Shown piece by piece: positions 27,943 to 37,071 of a stretch of 64,000 nt of DNA (within the stretch, counting starts at the first letter, position 1; every line of letters starts with the position of its first letter). Below the pieces are notes generated by a model. The model was not told the origin of the DNA. It searched no databases and worked only from the letters and a program-made list of their open reading frames with translations. A program made the translations under genes and the position numbers. Origin of the DNA: Paraburkholderia aspalathi (lineage in GTDB: Bacteria; Pseudomonadota; Gammaproteobacteria; Burkholderiales; Burkholderiaceae); assembly GCF_900116445.1 (NCBI RefSeq), contig NZ_FPBH01000002.1:62001-126000 (forward strand), read 5' to 3'.

Positions 27943-27959
27943 CGGTACATTTTGTTCCG
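27943..27959. promoter_or_regulatory. Imperfect palindrome upstream of cobS-like gene
   Basis: CGGTACA-TTT-TGTTCCG, arms of 7 bp with one mismatch, 59 bases before the cobS-like start codon. Its reverse complement matches the xsc-promoter site at 22022-22038 in 14 of 17 positions. An A/T-rich stretch (27960-27975) follows and may include the promoter. Confidence 0.5.
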
Positions 27960-28028
27960 TTTTTATTATAAACAGAATCCCACGTCCTGGGCAGCACCTC
28001 GCCCACATCAAACCGGCAGGCCGCGCCA

Positions 28029-29333
28029 TCAACGCACGGTCGCCATCTCATCGAAGGGTTTCGTGCGCCGCTCCATCGCTCGCGCCGCCCACGCTGAGAG
28101 CAGCGCGGACAGAATCACGTAGCCGCACACATACCAAGGCTTGCCGCCGTCGAGACGCAGCAGCGCCGTCGCGACGATCGGCGTGAGGCCGCTCGCGAAG
28201 ATGCCCGAGAACTGATACACGAACGAGATGCCGGTATAGCGCACCTCCGGATCGAACAGCTCGGCAAAGAGCGCGGCTTCCGGACCGTAGACCATCGCGT
28301 AGAAGATGCCGAACGGAATCACCACGCCGAGCCACACGGCCAACGTATTGCCGGACTGTGTCTCCATCAGCCAGAACGCCGGCAGCACCGAGGCGCCGCA
28401 GATCAGCGAACCCCAGCGATACACGCGCGCACGTCCCATCAGGTCCGACATCCTGCCGAAGAAGGGGATGAAGAAGCACATCACCATGGCCGCGATCATC
28501 ACGCCGGTGAGCGCTTCAGTGCGGCTCATCGAAAGACGCTGCGTGAGGTAGCCGATCATGAACACCGCGAAAATGTTGAAGAACACCCCGTCGATCCAGC
28601 GCGCGCCCATGCCGAGCAGCACCGAACTACGGTAGCGCGTGATCATATCGACGAAGGGGATTTTCACGTCGCGGCGGTTGCGCTTGAGCGCGAGAAACTC
28701 AGGCGTCTCCATCACCTTGAGGCGGATGTAGAGGCCGAGCACGACGAGCAGCAACGAAGCGCCGAACGCGACCCGCCAGCCCCAAGAAAGAAACGCCGCT
28801 TCCGGCAGCAGCCGGGAAATGCCCGCGACAATGCCCGACGCGAGGCACAAGCCGATCGACAAACCGATCTGCGGCAAGCTCGCGTAGAGACCACGCCGGT
28901 TCGGCGGCGCATATTCATAGGCCATCAGCACCGCGCCGCCCCACTCGCCCCCGAGCCCGATGCCCTGCAACACGCGCAGGAAGAGCAACAGAATCGGCGC
29001 CCAGATGCCGATCTGATCGAAGGTCGGCACGAAGGCAACCCCTGCCGTCGAAACCCCCATGATGATCAACGTGCAGATCAATGCGGACTTGCGTCCGACC
29101 TTGTCGCCGAAGTGGCCGAAGATCACGCCGCCGAGCGGCCGCGTGATGAAGCCGACGGCGAATGTGCCGTAGGCCAACATGGTCGAGACGAGCGGATCGT
29201 GAGCGGGAAAGTAAAGCTTGTTGAACACAATGCCCGCGACGACGCCGTACAGAAAAAAGTCATACCATTCGACCGTCGCGCCGATCACGCTCGCGAATGC
29301 AACGCGGCGGATAACCCGCTTATCGATTGCCAT
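28029..29333 (-). CDS. MFS transporter, metabolite:H+ symporter (MHS) type
   Basis: A 434-residue transporter with about 12 membrane segments. The start (GATVEWYDFFLYG), the GHFGDKVGRKSAL loop 2-3 motif and the LQGIGLGGEWGGAVLM segment are those of the ShiA/ProP-like MHS family. GGAGGAGG six bases before the ATG at 29333 decides the start. It follows the GMC oxidoreductase gene by 188 bases on the same strand, so it may import that enzyme's substrate, a guess from context. Confidence 0.88.
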   Translation of the reverse strand: MAIDKRVIRRVAFASVIGATVEWYDFFLYGVVAGIVFNKLYFPAHDPLVSTMLAYGTFAVGFITRPLGGVIFGHFGDKVGRKSALICTLIIMGVSTAGVAFVPTFDQIGIWAPILLLFLRVLQGIGLGGEWGGAVLMAYEYAPPNRRGLYASLPQIGLSIGLCLASGIVAGISRLLPEAAFLSWGWRVAFGASLLLVVLGLYIRLKVMETPEFLALKRNRRDVKIPFVDMITRYRSSVLLGMGARWIDGVFFNIFAVFMIGYLTQRLSMSRTEALTGVMIAAMVMCFFIPFFGRMSDLMGRARVYRWGSLICGASVLPAFWLMETQSGNTLAVWLGVVIPFGIFYAMVYGPEAALFAELFDPEVRYTGISFVYQFSGIFASGLTPIVATALLRLDGGKPWYVCGYVILSALLSAWAARAMERRTKPFDEMATVR

Positions 29334-29521
29334 AGCGCCTCCTCCAATGGATGGCCGCGTGCCGTCCCGGCAACGCAGCACATTTGAGCCCCCGTCTGTC
29401 TCCTCCTGGGGCACGAATTCCGCCGCTTGCACGCTGCTTTTATCGACTTCGGATGCAGCGAGTCAGGTAGCGATCGTTTTACTTCTTGTGGCCACTTCGC
29501 TTCGTTGTTTCTGCTGTTGCT

Positions 29522-31183
29522 TCAGTATTGCGCTTCCATGCTCCGCGATTGCACTTGCCCAGCCGGAAGATCGCCGGCGCGGGCATCCTCGAGAATCATG
29601 CTGGACGCCTTCTCAGCGACCATCACGATCGGTACGTTGGTATTGCCGGAGACCAGCGTCGGCATGATCGAACAATCGACCACCCGCAAGCCTTGCGTGC
29701 CATACACACGCAATCGTTCGTCGACCACAGCGCCCGGATCGCTCGCGACGCCCATCTTCGCAGTACCCGACGGATGAAAAATCGTCTGACCGTATTCGCG
29801 GCAAAAATGCAGCAACTCGTCGTCGCTTTGCGCTTCCCGGCCCGGCCGCACTTCGCGTTTCATCAGCGATGCCATCGGTTCCGTGGCGGCGACGCGGCGC
29901 GCGAAACGCACACCCGCGACCGTCGTGCGCCGGTCGAGATCGGTTGCCAGATAATTCGGCTGGATCGACGGAGCGTCGCGCATGTCGCTCGTGCGGATCC
30001 GCACGCTTCCGCGCGACTCCGGCCGCAACTGGCAAATCGAATAGGTGCAGCCGGGAAATGCGTGGACGTCGCCGCCTGCGGTATCGGCTGAGAGCGTGGA
30101 GAAGTGGAACTGGATGTCGGGCGTTTTCGCCTCATCCGGCAATGCGCGGCAGAACATGCCGCCCTGATTGATGCCGACAGACAATGGCCCCTCGCGAAAC
30201 AGCGCCCATTGCAGCCCCATCTTTGCGCGGCCCGTCCAGGAGTGCAGCAGGTCGTTTGTGGTGATGGGCCGGGTCACTTCATAGGTCAGACGAACTTGCA
30301 GGTGGTCCTGCAGGTTCTCGCCGACACCGGCTCGATTGGCGACCACCGGAATACCGAGCTCATTGAGCAATTTTGCCGGCCCAACGCCCGACACCTGCAG
30401 CAATTGCGGCGACTGCAGCGCGCCTGCGGTCAGCACCACCTCGCGGTGCGCACGCACTTCGTGAACCTTGCCGTGCTGCACATAGCGAACACCCGTAGCA
30501 CGGGTGCCTTCGAAGAGGATCTTCGACGCCAGCGCGTTGGTCTCGATTAGCAGATTCGGACGGCTACGCGCGGGCTTGAGGTAAGCGACGGCCGTCGAAC
30601 ACCGCCAGCCACGTCGAGTGGTCAGCTGATAGTAGCCGACGCCTTCCTGATCACCCTGATTGAAGTCGTCGACCGTTGGGACGCCCAGGCGATTTGACGC
30701 CGCGATGAACGAGTCCACGAGTTCGTGGCGCTGCTTGATCGTGGAGGCCCACAACGGGCCGTTCACGCCACGTGTCGGCGACTCACCCAGTTCGTTGTGT
30801 TCGAGCCGCCGGAAGTATGGCAGGCAATCCTTCCAGCTCCAGCCGCGATTGCCGAGTGCGGCCCAGTGGTCGTAATCCTCTTTCTGACCGCGAATGTAGA
30901 TCAGCCCGTTGATGGAACTGGAGCCACCCAGCGTGCGCCCGCGCGGCCAGTAGAGCTTGCGGTCGTGCATGTTCGGGTCCGGGTCGGTGTAAAAGCCCCA
31001 GTTGTAGACCGGATGGAACATGGTTTTGCCGTAGCCGATCGGGATATGGATCCACAGAAAGCGGTCGGGCGGCCCGGCTTCGAGCAGGCATACCGAGTAG
31101 CGGCCATTCTCGGAGAGGCGATTGGCCAGTACACAACCGGCCGATCCCGCGCCGACGACCACGTAGTCGAAACTCCGTACCAT
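29522..31183 (-). CDS. GMC-family FAD-dependent alcohol/choline-type dehydrogenase
   Basis: A 553-residue flavoprotein. VVVGAGSAGCVLANRL (9-24) binds FAD, GRTLGGSSSINGLIYIRG is the GMC signature 1, and TAGALQSPQLLQVSG signature 2. The active-site histidine is in IFHPSGTAKMG and the partner residue in SGNTNVPIVM, which has Asn where many members have His. It oxidises an alcohol group and passes electrons to a membrane acceptor. No signal peptide. Divergent from an IclR regulator. Confidence 0.88.
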   Translation of the reverse strand: MVRSFDYVVVGAGSAGCVLANRLSENGRYSVCLLEAGPPDRFLWIHIPIGYGKTMFHPVYNWGFYTDPDPNMHDRKLYWPRGRTLGGSSSINGLIYIRGQKEDYDHWAALGNRGWSWKDCLPYFRRLEHNELGESPTRGVNGPLWASTIKQRHELVDSFIAASNRLGVPTVDDFNQGDQEGVGYYQLTTRRGWRCSTAVAYLKPARSRPNLLIETNALASKILFEGTRATGVRYVQHGKVHEVRAHREVVLTAGALQSPQLLQVSGVGPAKLLNELGIPVVANRAGVGENLQDHLQVRLTYEVTRPITTNDLLHSWTGRAKMGLQWALFREGPLSVGINQGGMFCRALPDEAKTPDIQFHFSTLSADTAGGDVHAFPGCTYSICQLRPESRGSVRIRTSDMRDAPSIQPNYLATDLDRRTTVAGVRFARRVAATEPMASLMKREVRPGREAQSDDELLHFCREYGQTIFHPSGTAKMGVASDPGAVVDERLRVYGTQGLRVVDCSIMPTLVSGNTNVPIVMVAEKASSMILEDARAGDLPAGQVQSRSMEAQY

Positions 31184-31215
31184 TGATGTCTCCGTGCTGC
31201 TGGCTTGTTTTTAAA

Positions 31216-31296
31216 ACCGGATCATTTCGTCCCAATTTATTGGATGGCAGTTTCGACTTCAAGCAAATCCGGTTACGATCGAATAATCCGGTACGA
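31216..31296. promoter_or_regulatory. Repeated ATCCGGT elements between GMC gene and IclR gene
   Basis: ATCCGGT occurs three times in the divergent gap: on the minus strand at 31216-31222 and on the plus strand at 31267-31273 and 31286-31292, the latter two followed by (T)ACGA. Repeated half-sites in both directions suit an IclR dimer or tetramer. Binding is inferred. Confidence 0.45.
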
Positions 31297-31401
31297 AAAC
31301 CGACTTTTTCGTTTCATTTTTCAATCTGTCCGCGCGCGTTCATCCGGGTTGTCACTGATCCGTTCGGGCTGCATTTATCGTTATCTGCTTCGGGAAGGAC
31401 A

Positions 31402-32235
31402 ATGAGAGACACCACGCATCTCCCCTCACCCGCTCACGAACCCGCCGACGACACCCGCGTCCTGCGTGCGCTCAGCGTGCTGGAGCAACTTGCGTCCGCC
31501 GGACAACCGTCCTCGCTCTCCCAGTTGTCCTCACGTCTGCAGATTCCGAAGGCGACCCTGATGCGCCTGATCGAGTCGCTCGAAGCACGCGGTTACGTCA
31601 CGCACATGCCGGACTCGCGCGGCGCCGATCGCGCGATTGCACTCGGGCCACGCGCCGCGCAGCTCGCCCTGACCACGCTCGCTAACAGCACGTTTACGCG
31701 TGCGTGCCGCTCGTTGCTGCGCACGCTCGTGGAGTCGCTCGGCGAGACCTGCAATCTCACCGTACTCGACGGCGATACCGTGCTGTACGTCGAGCGTGTC
31801 GAGACGAGTGAACCTTTGCGTCTGCATATGCAACCGGGCACGCGCGTCCCGCTTCATTGCACCGCCAGCGGCAAGCTGTTTCTTTCGCAGATGAGCTCGG
31901 CCGAGCGCGGACTTGTCATCCGGCGCTTGCCGCTCAAATCGATGACGTATCGCACCCTGACCGATATCGATCTACTGGAAGCGGAACTCGACCGCCTCGC
32001 CATGCGCGGCATCGGCGTCGACAACGAAGAGTTCGTGCGCGGGATGGTGGCGGTCGCCGTGCCGGTGCGCAACGTCGAGGACGGCCGCGTGCTCGCGGCG
32101 CTTGCCGTTCATTCGCCCACGGCGCGTTCCAGTCTTGAGGATCTCCTGAAAGCGGTGCCGAAGCTCAAGGAGATCGCCGTGCGCATCGGACCACTGCTCC
32201 AGCCTGCTGCGGCGACGGTGACCGCGACAAAGTAG
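31402..32235 (+). CDS. IclR-family regulator
   Basis: A 277-residue IclR protein: winged helix with SLSQLSSRLQIPKATLMRLIESL (about 35-58) and ligand domain with GETCNLTVLDG, TRVPLHCTASGKLFL and VDNEEFVRG. The frame opens at 31183, but the ATG at 31402 after AAGGAC gives normal length. It is divergent from the GMC/MHS pair, which it most likely controls. It resembles the two IclR proteins of the sulfonate block in layout. Confidence 0.88.
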   Translation: MRDTTHLPSPAHEPADDTRVLRALSVLEQLASAGQPSSLSQLSSRLQIPKATLMRLIESLEARGYVTHMPDSRGADRAIALGPRAAQLALTTLANSTFTRACRSLLRTLVESLGETCNLTVLDGDTVLYVERVETSEPLRLHMQPGTRVPLHCTASGKLFLSQMSSAERGLVIRRLPLKSMTYRTLTDIDLLEAELDRLAMRGIGVDNEEFVRGMVAVAVPVRNVEDGRVLAALAVHSPTARSSLEDLLKAVPKLKEIAVRIGPLLQPAAATVTATK

Positions 32236-32329
32236 CGACGCCGCGCCCCCAACCTCTCATTAGCAAAGCGCGGCGGCGATCGCGAACGACCCACCGCCGC
32301 ACATCAAACAGTCCCCTCCTGGACAAGCC

Positions 32330-33757
32330 TCAGTGAGTACGCGGCCGATAGTCCACGAATTCCGGCTCAGTTGACGCTACGCCGCTTTTCCGGGCCCGCC
32401 ATACATACGCCACAAGCAGCACGCCGAGACTCACCACCCCGAGCCACAGCGGCGTGCGCTGGTCCGGAATGAACGCCATCGCCACCAGAATGCCGATCAT
32501 GCCGACGATCGCGAAGCAGGTCAGATACGGATAGCACCACATCCTCACGCGCAGCATCTCCGGCGCCTCGCGCTCGAGCCGGGCGCGCAGTTTCAACTGC
32601 GACACGGCGATCAGCACGTAGACGAAAATGGCCACCGTGCCGTATGAATTGACAAGGAATGCGAACACCGTGTCGGGCGATACGTAAGACATGACGACCG
32701 ACACATAGCCGAACAAGGTGCCGATCAGAATCGCGCGAACGGGAACGCCGCGGCGATTGACCTTGGCAAGCGCAGCCGGCGCATCGCCGTGGCGAGTCAA
32801 CGCAAACATCATCCGCGATGCAGCGTAAAGACCGGAATTGAGTGCGGACAGCACCGCAGTCAGCACGATCGCATTCATGACGTTCGCGGCGGCCGGAATA
32901 CCCATCGCATCGAGCGCGCTTACATACGGTGTCGCCATCTTCGGCGAGTCCCACGGCACCAGCGCCACGACCAGCAGAATCGAGCCGACATAGAAAATCA
33001 GCACGCGGGTGATTACCGAATTGGTGGCTTTGGCGACGGCCTTGACCGGCTCATGTGCTTCAGCGGCGGCAATCGTGACGATCTCGGCGCCAAAGTAAAA
33101 ACCGGTCGCGGCAACTGCGCCGCTCAGCACCGGTCCGATCCCCTTCGGCATCAACCCGCCATGCGACAGCAGCGTCGGCATCACCGAGGTGGTATGCATC
33201 GACGCAGGCCACAGACCCAGCACGTAGAGCGCGCCGAGGAACAGGAACACGATGATCGCCGCCACCTTGATGGACGCGAACCAGAACTCGAACTCCCCGT
33301 AGCTGCCCACCGAGATCAGGTTGGTCGCGGTCAACACGACCAGCAGCACGAGACTGATCGCCCATGCCGGCGTATCCGGCAGCCAGAATTGAACCAGCTT
33401 CGCGCCGGCCACCGCCTCGACGGCCACAACAATGACCCAGAAATACCAGTACATCCAGCCGGTCAGAAAGCCAGCCAGTTTGCCCGGCCCGCGCTTGCCG
33501 GCAAAGGCGAGGCGCGCGTATTCATAAAACGAACCCACCGCCGGCATGGCGCACGCCATTTCTCCGAGCATGCGCATGACGAGCACAATCAGGCCGCCGG
33601 TAATCAGAAACGACAGAACTGCCGCCGGGCCGGCCTGCTGGACCACCACGCCGCTGCCGACAAACAGGCCCGCGCCGATCACGCCGCCTAGCGCGATCAT
33701 GGTCATGTGACGCTCTTTAAGGCCGGTCTTCAGTTCACTCTTGTTCGATACCTGCAT
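32330..33757 (-). CDS. APC-superfamily amino-acid permease
   Basis: A 475-residue inner-membrane permease with 12 predicted segments, of the AroP/GabP type: GLKERHMTMIALGGVIGAGLFVGSG is the family's first-helix signature. GGAGGTG just before the ATG at 33757 decides the start over 33817. It is on the same strand as the FAD oxidoreductase, 236 bases downstream of it, and may import its amine substrate. The window's convergent neighbour is the IclR gene. Confidence 0.9.
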   Translation of the reverse strand: MQVSNKSELKTGLKERHMTMIALGGVIGAGLFVGSGVVVQQAGPAAVLSFLITGGLIVLVMRMLGEMACAMPAVGSFYEYARLAFAGKRGPGKLAGFLTGWMYWYFWVIVVAVEAVAGAKLVQFWLPDTPAWAISLVLLVVLTATNLISVGSYGEFEFWFASIKVAAIIVFLFLGALYVLGLWPASMHTTSVMPTLLSHGGLMPKGIGPVLSGAVAATGFYFGAEIVTIAAAEAHEPVKAVAKATNSVITRVLIFYVGSILLVVALVPWDSPKMATPYVSALDAMGIPAAANVMNAIVLTAVLSALNSGLYAASRMMFALTRHGDAPAALAKVNRRGVPVRAILIGTLFGYVSVVMSYVSPDTVFAFLVNSYGTVAIFVYVLIAVSQLKLRARLEREAPEMLRVRMWCYPYLTCFAIVGMIGILVAMAFIPDQRTPLWLGVVSLGVLLVAYVWRARKSGVASTEPEFVDYRPRTH

Positions 33758-33993
33758 GTCACCTCCACATCCTGTTGATGGCGGCGCCGGTCGTGCGGGA
33801 TGCGAAGCTGCGCGCATCCCCGGAACCTGAGCGCCGTCAATTCGGATCGAGCGAGGACGCTTGCGCGTTCCGCTGCATCGTGTCTTTTCTTATGATTTAA
33901 CGCGCAGACCTGTCTGGCTGCGCAACGCCGCGCAAGTGACGCACGACGGCTGGCGAACAACGTGCTGCGGATAACGCGGCACGCAGGCCGCGC

Positions 33994-35409
33994 TCAAGGT
34001 TTCTCGTCGCGCCGGAAATACAACTGGTAGAGCATCCGTTGTCCAATGCGACGGAACGGCGCGAACGGATGGCCGGGCAATGGAGACGTGAAGATCGGCA
34101 ACGTCTGCTTCGACCCTTTACCTGCAATCCGTTCGGCAAGGCGTCGCCCCGCCTGCTGGGAATATGACACACCGTTGCCACCATAGCCCAGTGCGTAAAA
34201 CACCGACTGTTTCGGATCCGGCTGGCACACGCGCGGCATCATGTCGTGACTCACATCCACCCAGCCCCACCATGAATAGTCGATCTGGACACCGCGCAAT
34301 GCCGGAAACTTGCGGCCCATCCCTTCGATGAGCAACTCGTAGTGGCGTGGATTCGGCGCATCCGCACCGGTGATCGCGCTACGACTGCCGATCTGCAGCC
34401 GGTTGTCCGGCAGGAAGCGGTAGTAGAAACGCAGCGTGCGCGTATCGGTGAGCACCTGGGTCGTTCGAAAATTGCAGGCGGCGATTTCCTGCTGCGTGAG
34501 TGGACGCGTCACCATCGAATTCGACAGGATCGGCATCACCCGGCTCGTCAGGGAAGGATGAAGGTCCGGCGCCGTGTACGCGCCGGTTGCAATACCCACG
34601 GAGCGGGCCCGCACGACGCCGCCCGGCGTGCGCAAATGATGAATGCCGTTGATGGTTTCCCAGCCGATCACCGGGCTCGCCGGATGAACGCGCGCACCTA
34701 CTTCGCGTGCGAGCCGCAGATAGCCATACGCGAGCTTCAACGCGTGGATGCCGATGCCTTCGGGTTCATGGAGCGCGCCAGCCGCCTCGCAATCGTTGAC
34801 GTATTCGCGGCGCAACGTGGCCTGATCGATGAGCTCGGACGGATAACCGAAAACGTCTTTCCAGACTTTGGCTTCGGCGGCGAGTTTGTCCATCATGCGC
34901 GGCCGGTGTGCAATCAGAAAGTGGCCACCCGGTTGCGGATCGCAATCGATTTCCGCTACCAGCGACTTGAAGTTGTCGAAGCCTTCCTGGATCTCGTCGT
35001 GCATTTTCAACGCGACGTCTTTACCCCAACGCTCGATCCATTGGGAACGCGACAGGCGTCCCGACGCATTCTGCCCTTGTCCGCCGTTGCGGCTGCTGCA
35101 GCCCCAACTGGTTTTGTTGGCCTCGAGCACCACAGCCTTGATGCCATGCTCGCGCGCGAGACACAGCGCCGTTGCGAGCCCCGTATATCCCGCGCCGATG
35201 ATCGCCACGTCCACGTCGATATCTTTCGTGATCGGACCATCGTCCGGCGGCGGCGTGCCGGCTGTCGCGGCCCAATAGGTCGGCGCGTATTGCTTGCCGT
35301 GCCCCGGTCCCGGCGAGACCAGCGGGTCGTATCTCGGGTCATACTGTGTTGCGCTGTCCCGCCCTGCGGACAAACCTTCGCCGACCCGTGTGATGACACT
35401 TTGCTCCAT
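33994..35409 (-). CDS. DadA/PuuB-like FAD-dependent amine oxidoreductase, possible taurine dehydrogenase large subunit
   Basis: A 471-residue flavoprotein. DVAIIGAGYTGLATALCLA (about 67-85) binds FAD and the C-terminal YALGYGGNGVSYSQQAGRRLAE closes the DAO fold. It is the PuuB/OrdL-like type that oxidises amines or amino acids. It lies 19 bases downstream of a SnoaL-like gene; in databases I recall the TauX/TauY taurine dehydrogenase as such a small/large pair. A taurine role would supply the deamination step missing from the tau operon, but the distance from that operon makes this only a candidate. Gamma-glutamylputrescine-type oxidation is the alternative. Confidence 0.75.
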   Translation of the reverse strand: MEQSVITRVGEGLSAGRDSATQYDPRYDPLVSPGPGHGKQYAPTYWAATAGTPPPDDGPITKDIDVDVAIIGAGYTGLATALCLAREHGIKAVVLEANKTSWGCSSRNGGQGQNASGRLSRSQWIERWGKDVALKMHDEIQEGFDNFKSLVAEIDCDPQPGGHFLIAHRPRMMDKLAAEAKVWKDVFGYPSELIDQATLRREYVNDCEAAGALHEPEGIGIHALKLAYGYLRLAREVGARVHPASPVIGWETINGIHHLRTPGGVVRARSVGIATGAYTAPDLHPSLTSRVMPILSNSMVTRPLTQQEIAACNFRTTQVLTDTRTLRFYYRFLPDNRLQIGSRSAITGADAPNPRHYELLIEGMGRKFPALRGVQIDYSWWGWVDVSHDMMPRVCQPDPKQSVFYALGYGGNGVSYSQQAGRRLAERIAGKGSKQTLPIFTSPLPGHPFAPFRRIGQRMLYQLYFRRDEKP

Positions 35410-35428
35410 GAGAAGCTCCTCGTCGGCG

Positions 35429-35833
35429 TCAAACGTTCTGCTTGGGACGTTCCTTGCGGAACGCGCGCTTGACTGCGATCAGACCATCGCGGAACTCGAA
35501 GAGATCGCAGCCTTCTGCTTCGATGCGCCAACCTTCTGCATGTGTCCCCGTGAATACCCATTCGGACACACCGCGTTCCCCGAACACGTAGTGACGGCCC
35601 TTCCCCCAATGCGCATCCCGGAAAGTCTTGAAGACTGCTTCGAACGCTGCGCGCACCGCATCGCGGCCGACGAAGCGCGCGCCATAGACTTCACTTCCTC
35701 CTGCCGCGTCGAACACACAGTCTTCGGTCATGAAGTCCATCAGCGCATTCGCATCGTGACGATTGAACGCGGCGGAAAATGCGGCGAGCGTGTCCGCGGT
35801 GACTTTCGATGCGGACGTTTCTGTTGTGGCCAT
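35429..35833 (-). CDS. SnoaL/NTF2-like protein, possible taurine dehydrogenase small subunit
   Basis: A 134-residue cone-fold protein: FSAAFNRHDANALMDFMTEDCVFD is the usual SnoaL opening and GCDLFEFRDGLIAVKRAF the closing strands. It is the first gene of the unit with the FAD oxidoreductase 19 bases downstream. Polyketide-cyclase-like enzymes share this fold, but tight coupling to the flavoprotein suggests a subunit or auxiliary role. The 260 bases beyond its start (35834-36093) show no gene. Confidence 0.75.
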   Translation of the reverse strand: MATTETSASKVTADTLAAFSAAFNRHDANALMDFMTEDCVFDAAGGSEVYGARFVGRDAVRAAFEAVFKTFRDAHWGKGRHYVFGERGVSEWVFTGTHAEGWRIEAEGCDLFEFRDGLIAVKRAFRKERPKQNV

Positions 35834-36093
35834 GCAATGTCTCCTGCTTGGTGAATTGGGTGCGACTCGTGAGCTTGCCTAAGCGGCGATCTCTTATGGA
35901 AAAGTGTAAGTTTGGTGACCACTCGACGGTAGGGCCAGTGCGCTGGTTTCGCCTGGTGCAGCGTGCGGCGAGGAGACGCGGGTTGACTGGCCTCGAACCG
36001 GGTTTTCGGAATCGGGCCGTTGGGGGCTTGGGGGCCTTACTGTGCCTGACGTGCCGGGCGCGATGATCGCGGCACGCTCGCGCGAGGCTGACG

Positions 36094-37071
36094 CTAGTTC
36101 AGCACTTGCGTGCTTTCGAGGCAGCGCTTCACGGTACGCTCGTCTTCGTCGCTGAAGCGACCGATCAGAACGATCGTCGATTCGCCCGCTGCGTGACCCG
36201 CGAAATGACCCGCGAACGGCGTGATCAGAATGCGACCGCCGACCACATGGAGCTCCTGCGGAGAAGCATCCTGGTCGAGCCATACGATGCCCTTCGCTCG
36301 CAATAGCGGGACCGTCAACGTGCGAAACACGTCCTTGAGTTTCTTCCTGTCGAGGCGAAAGTCCGAGCGGAAGGAAAAACTGCAGATGTCCTGATGGCTA
36401 CTGACGTGCCCGCTCGCCGCGAGAGCGGGCTCACCGGTGCGATGACGAGGCACGACACTCGCGTCGAAGATCAATTCCAGCGGGATGGACCCGTTTGCGG
36501 ATTCGAGCAGGATAGACGTGGTCGCGAGCGCTAACACCGCCTCTGTCGTCGCGACCTTCTCCTGCTCCGTCACAAGATCGGTCTTGGTGAGCACAAGGGC
36601 CGTCGCACCCGCGATCTGCCGGCGCACAATATCGCCGACATACGGGTCGAGCAAGGTCACACCGATCCGCTCCGCGTCCACGGCAACGATGATCCCGACC
36701 AACCTGAATGCCCGGTCGAGCAGACCGATCTGCGCGATCTTCACGGGATCGGAAACACCACTGGCTTCGATGATCAACAACTCGGGACGCTCAGGACGCG
36801 CGCTGATTTTCACGAGCGCATCGACGAGGCGACCGCCAATCGAGCAGCAAACGCAACCATTCTCCAGATTGATGACATCGTCCGTGCGTTCGCGGATCAG
36901 TGCGGCGTCGATATTGATATCGCCGAAATCGTTAACCAGCACCGCCACCCTGCGCTGCCCCGCATTCGAGAGCACATGATTGAGCAGCGTCGTCTTTCCC
37001 GCACCGAGATAGCCGCCGAGCACCACCAGCGGAACGGGTGGCCGAACGCCAGATTGCGCCACGTCGTTCAT
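36094..37071 (-). CDS. COG0523 (CobW/YjiA-type) GTPase, putative metallochaperone
   Basis: A 325-residue G3E GTPase. Walker A GGYLGAGKTT (19-28), the metal-binding GCVCCS (72-77), and TKTD for guanine are intact; the C-terminal CobW_C domain is present. These proteins hand metal to client enzymes under GTP control. Its ATG at 37071 overlaps the stop of the amidohydrolase gene (ATGA), so the metal-dependent amidohydrolase is the natural client. No His-rich zinc loop is visible. The frame opens further up, but the overlap decides the start. Confidence 0.88.
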   Translation of the reverse strand: MNDVAQSGVRPPVPLVVLGGYLGAGKTTLLNHVLSNAGQRRVAVLVNDFGDINIDAALIRERTDDVINLENGCVCCSIGGRLVDALVKISARPERPELLIIEASGVSDPVKIAQIGLLDRAFRLVGIIVAVDAERIGVTLLDPYVGDIVRRQIAGATALVLTKTDLVTEQEKVATTEAVLALATTSILLESANGSIPLELIFDASVVPRHRTGEPALAASGHVSSHQDICSFSFRSDFRLDRKKLKDVFRTLTVPLLRAKGIVWLDQDASPQELHVVGGRILITPFAGHFAGHAAGESTIVLIGRFSDEDERTVKRCLESTQVLN

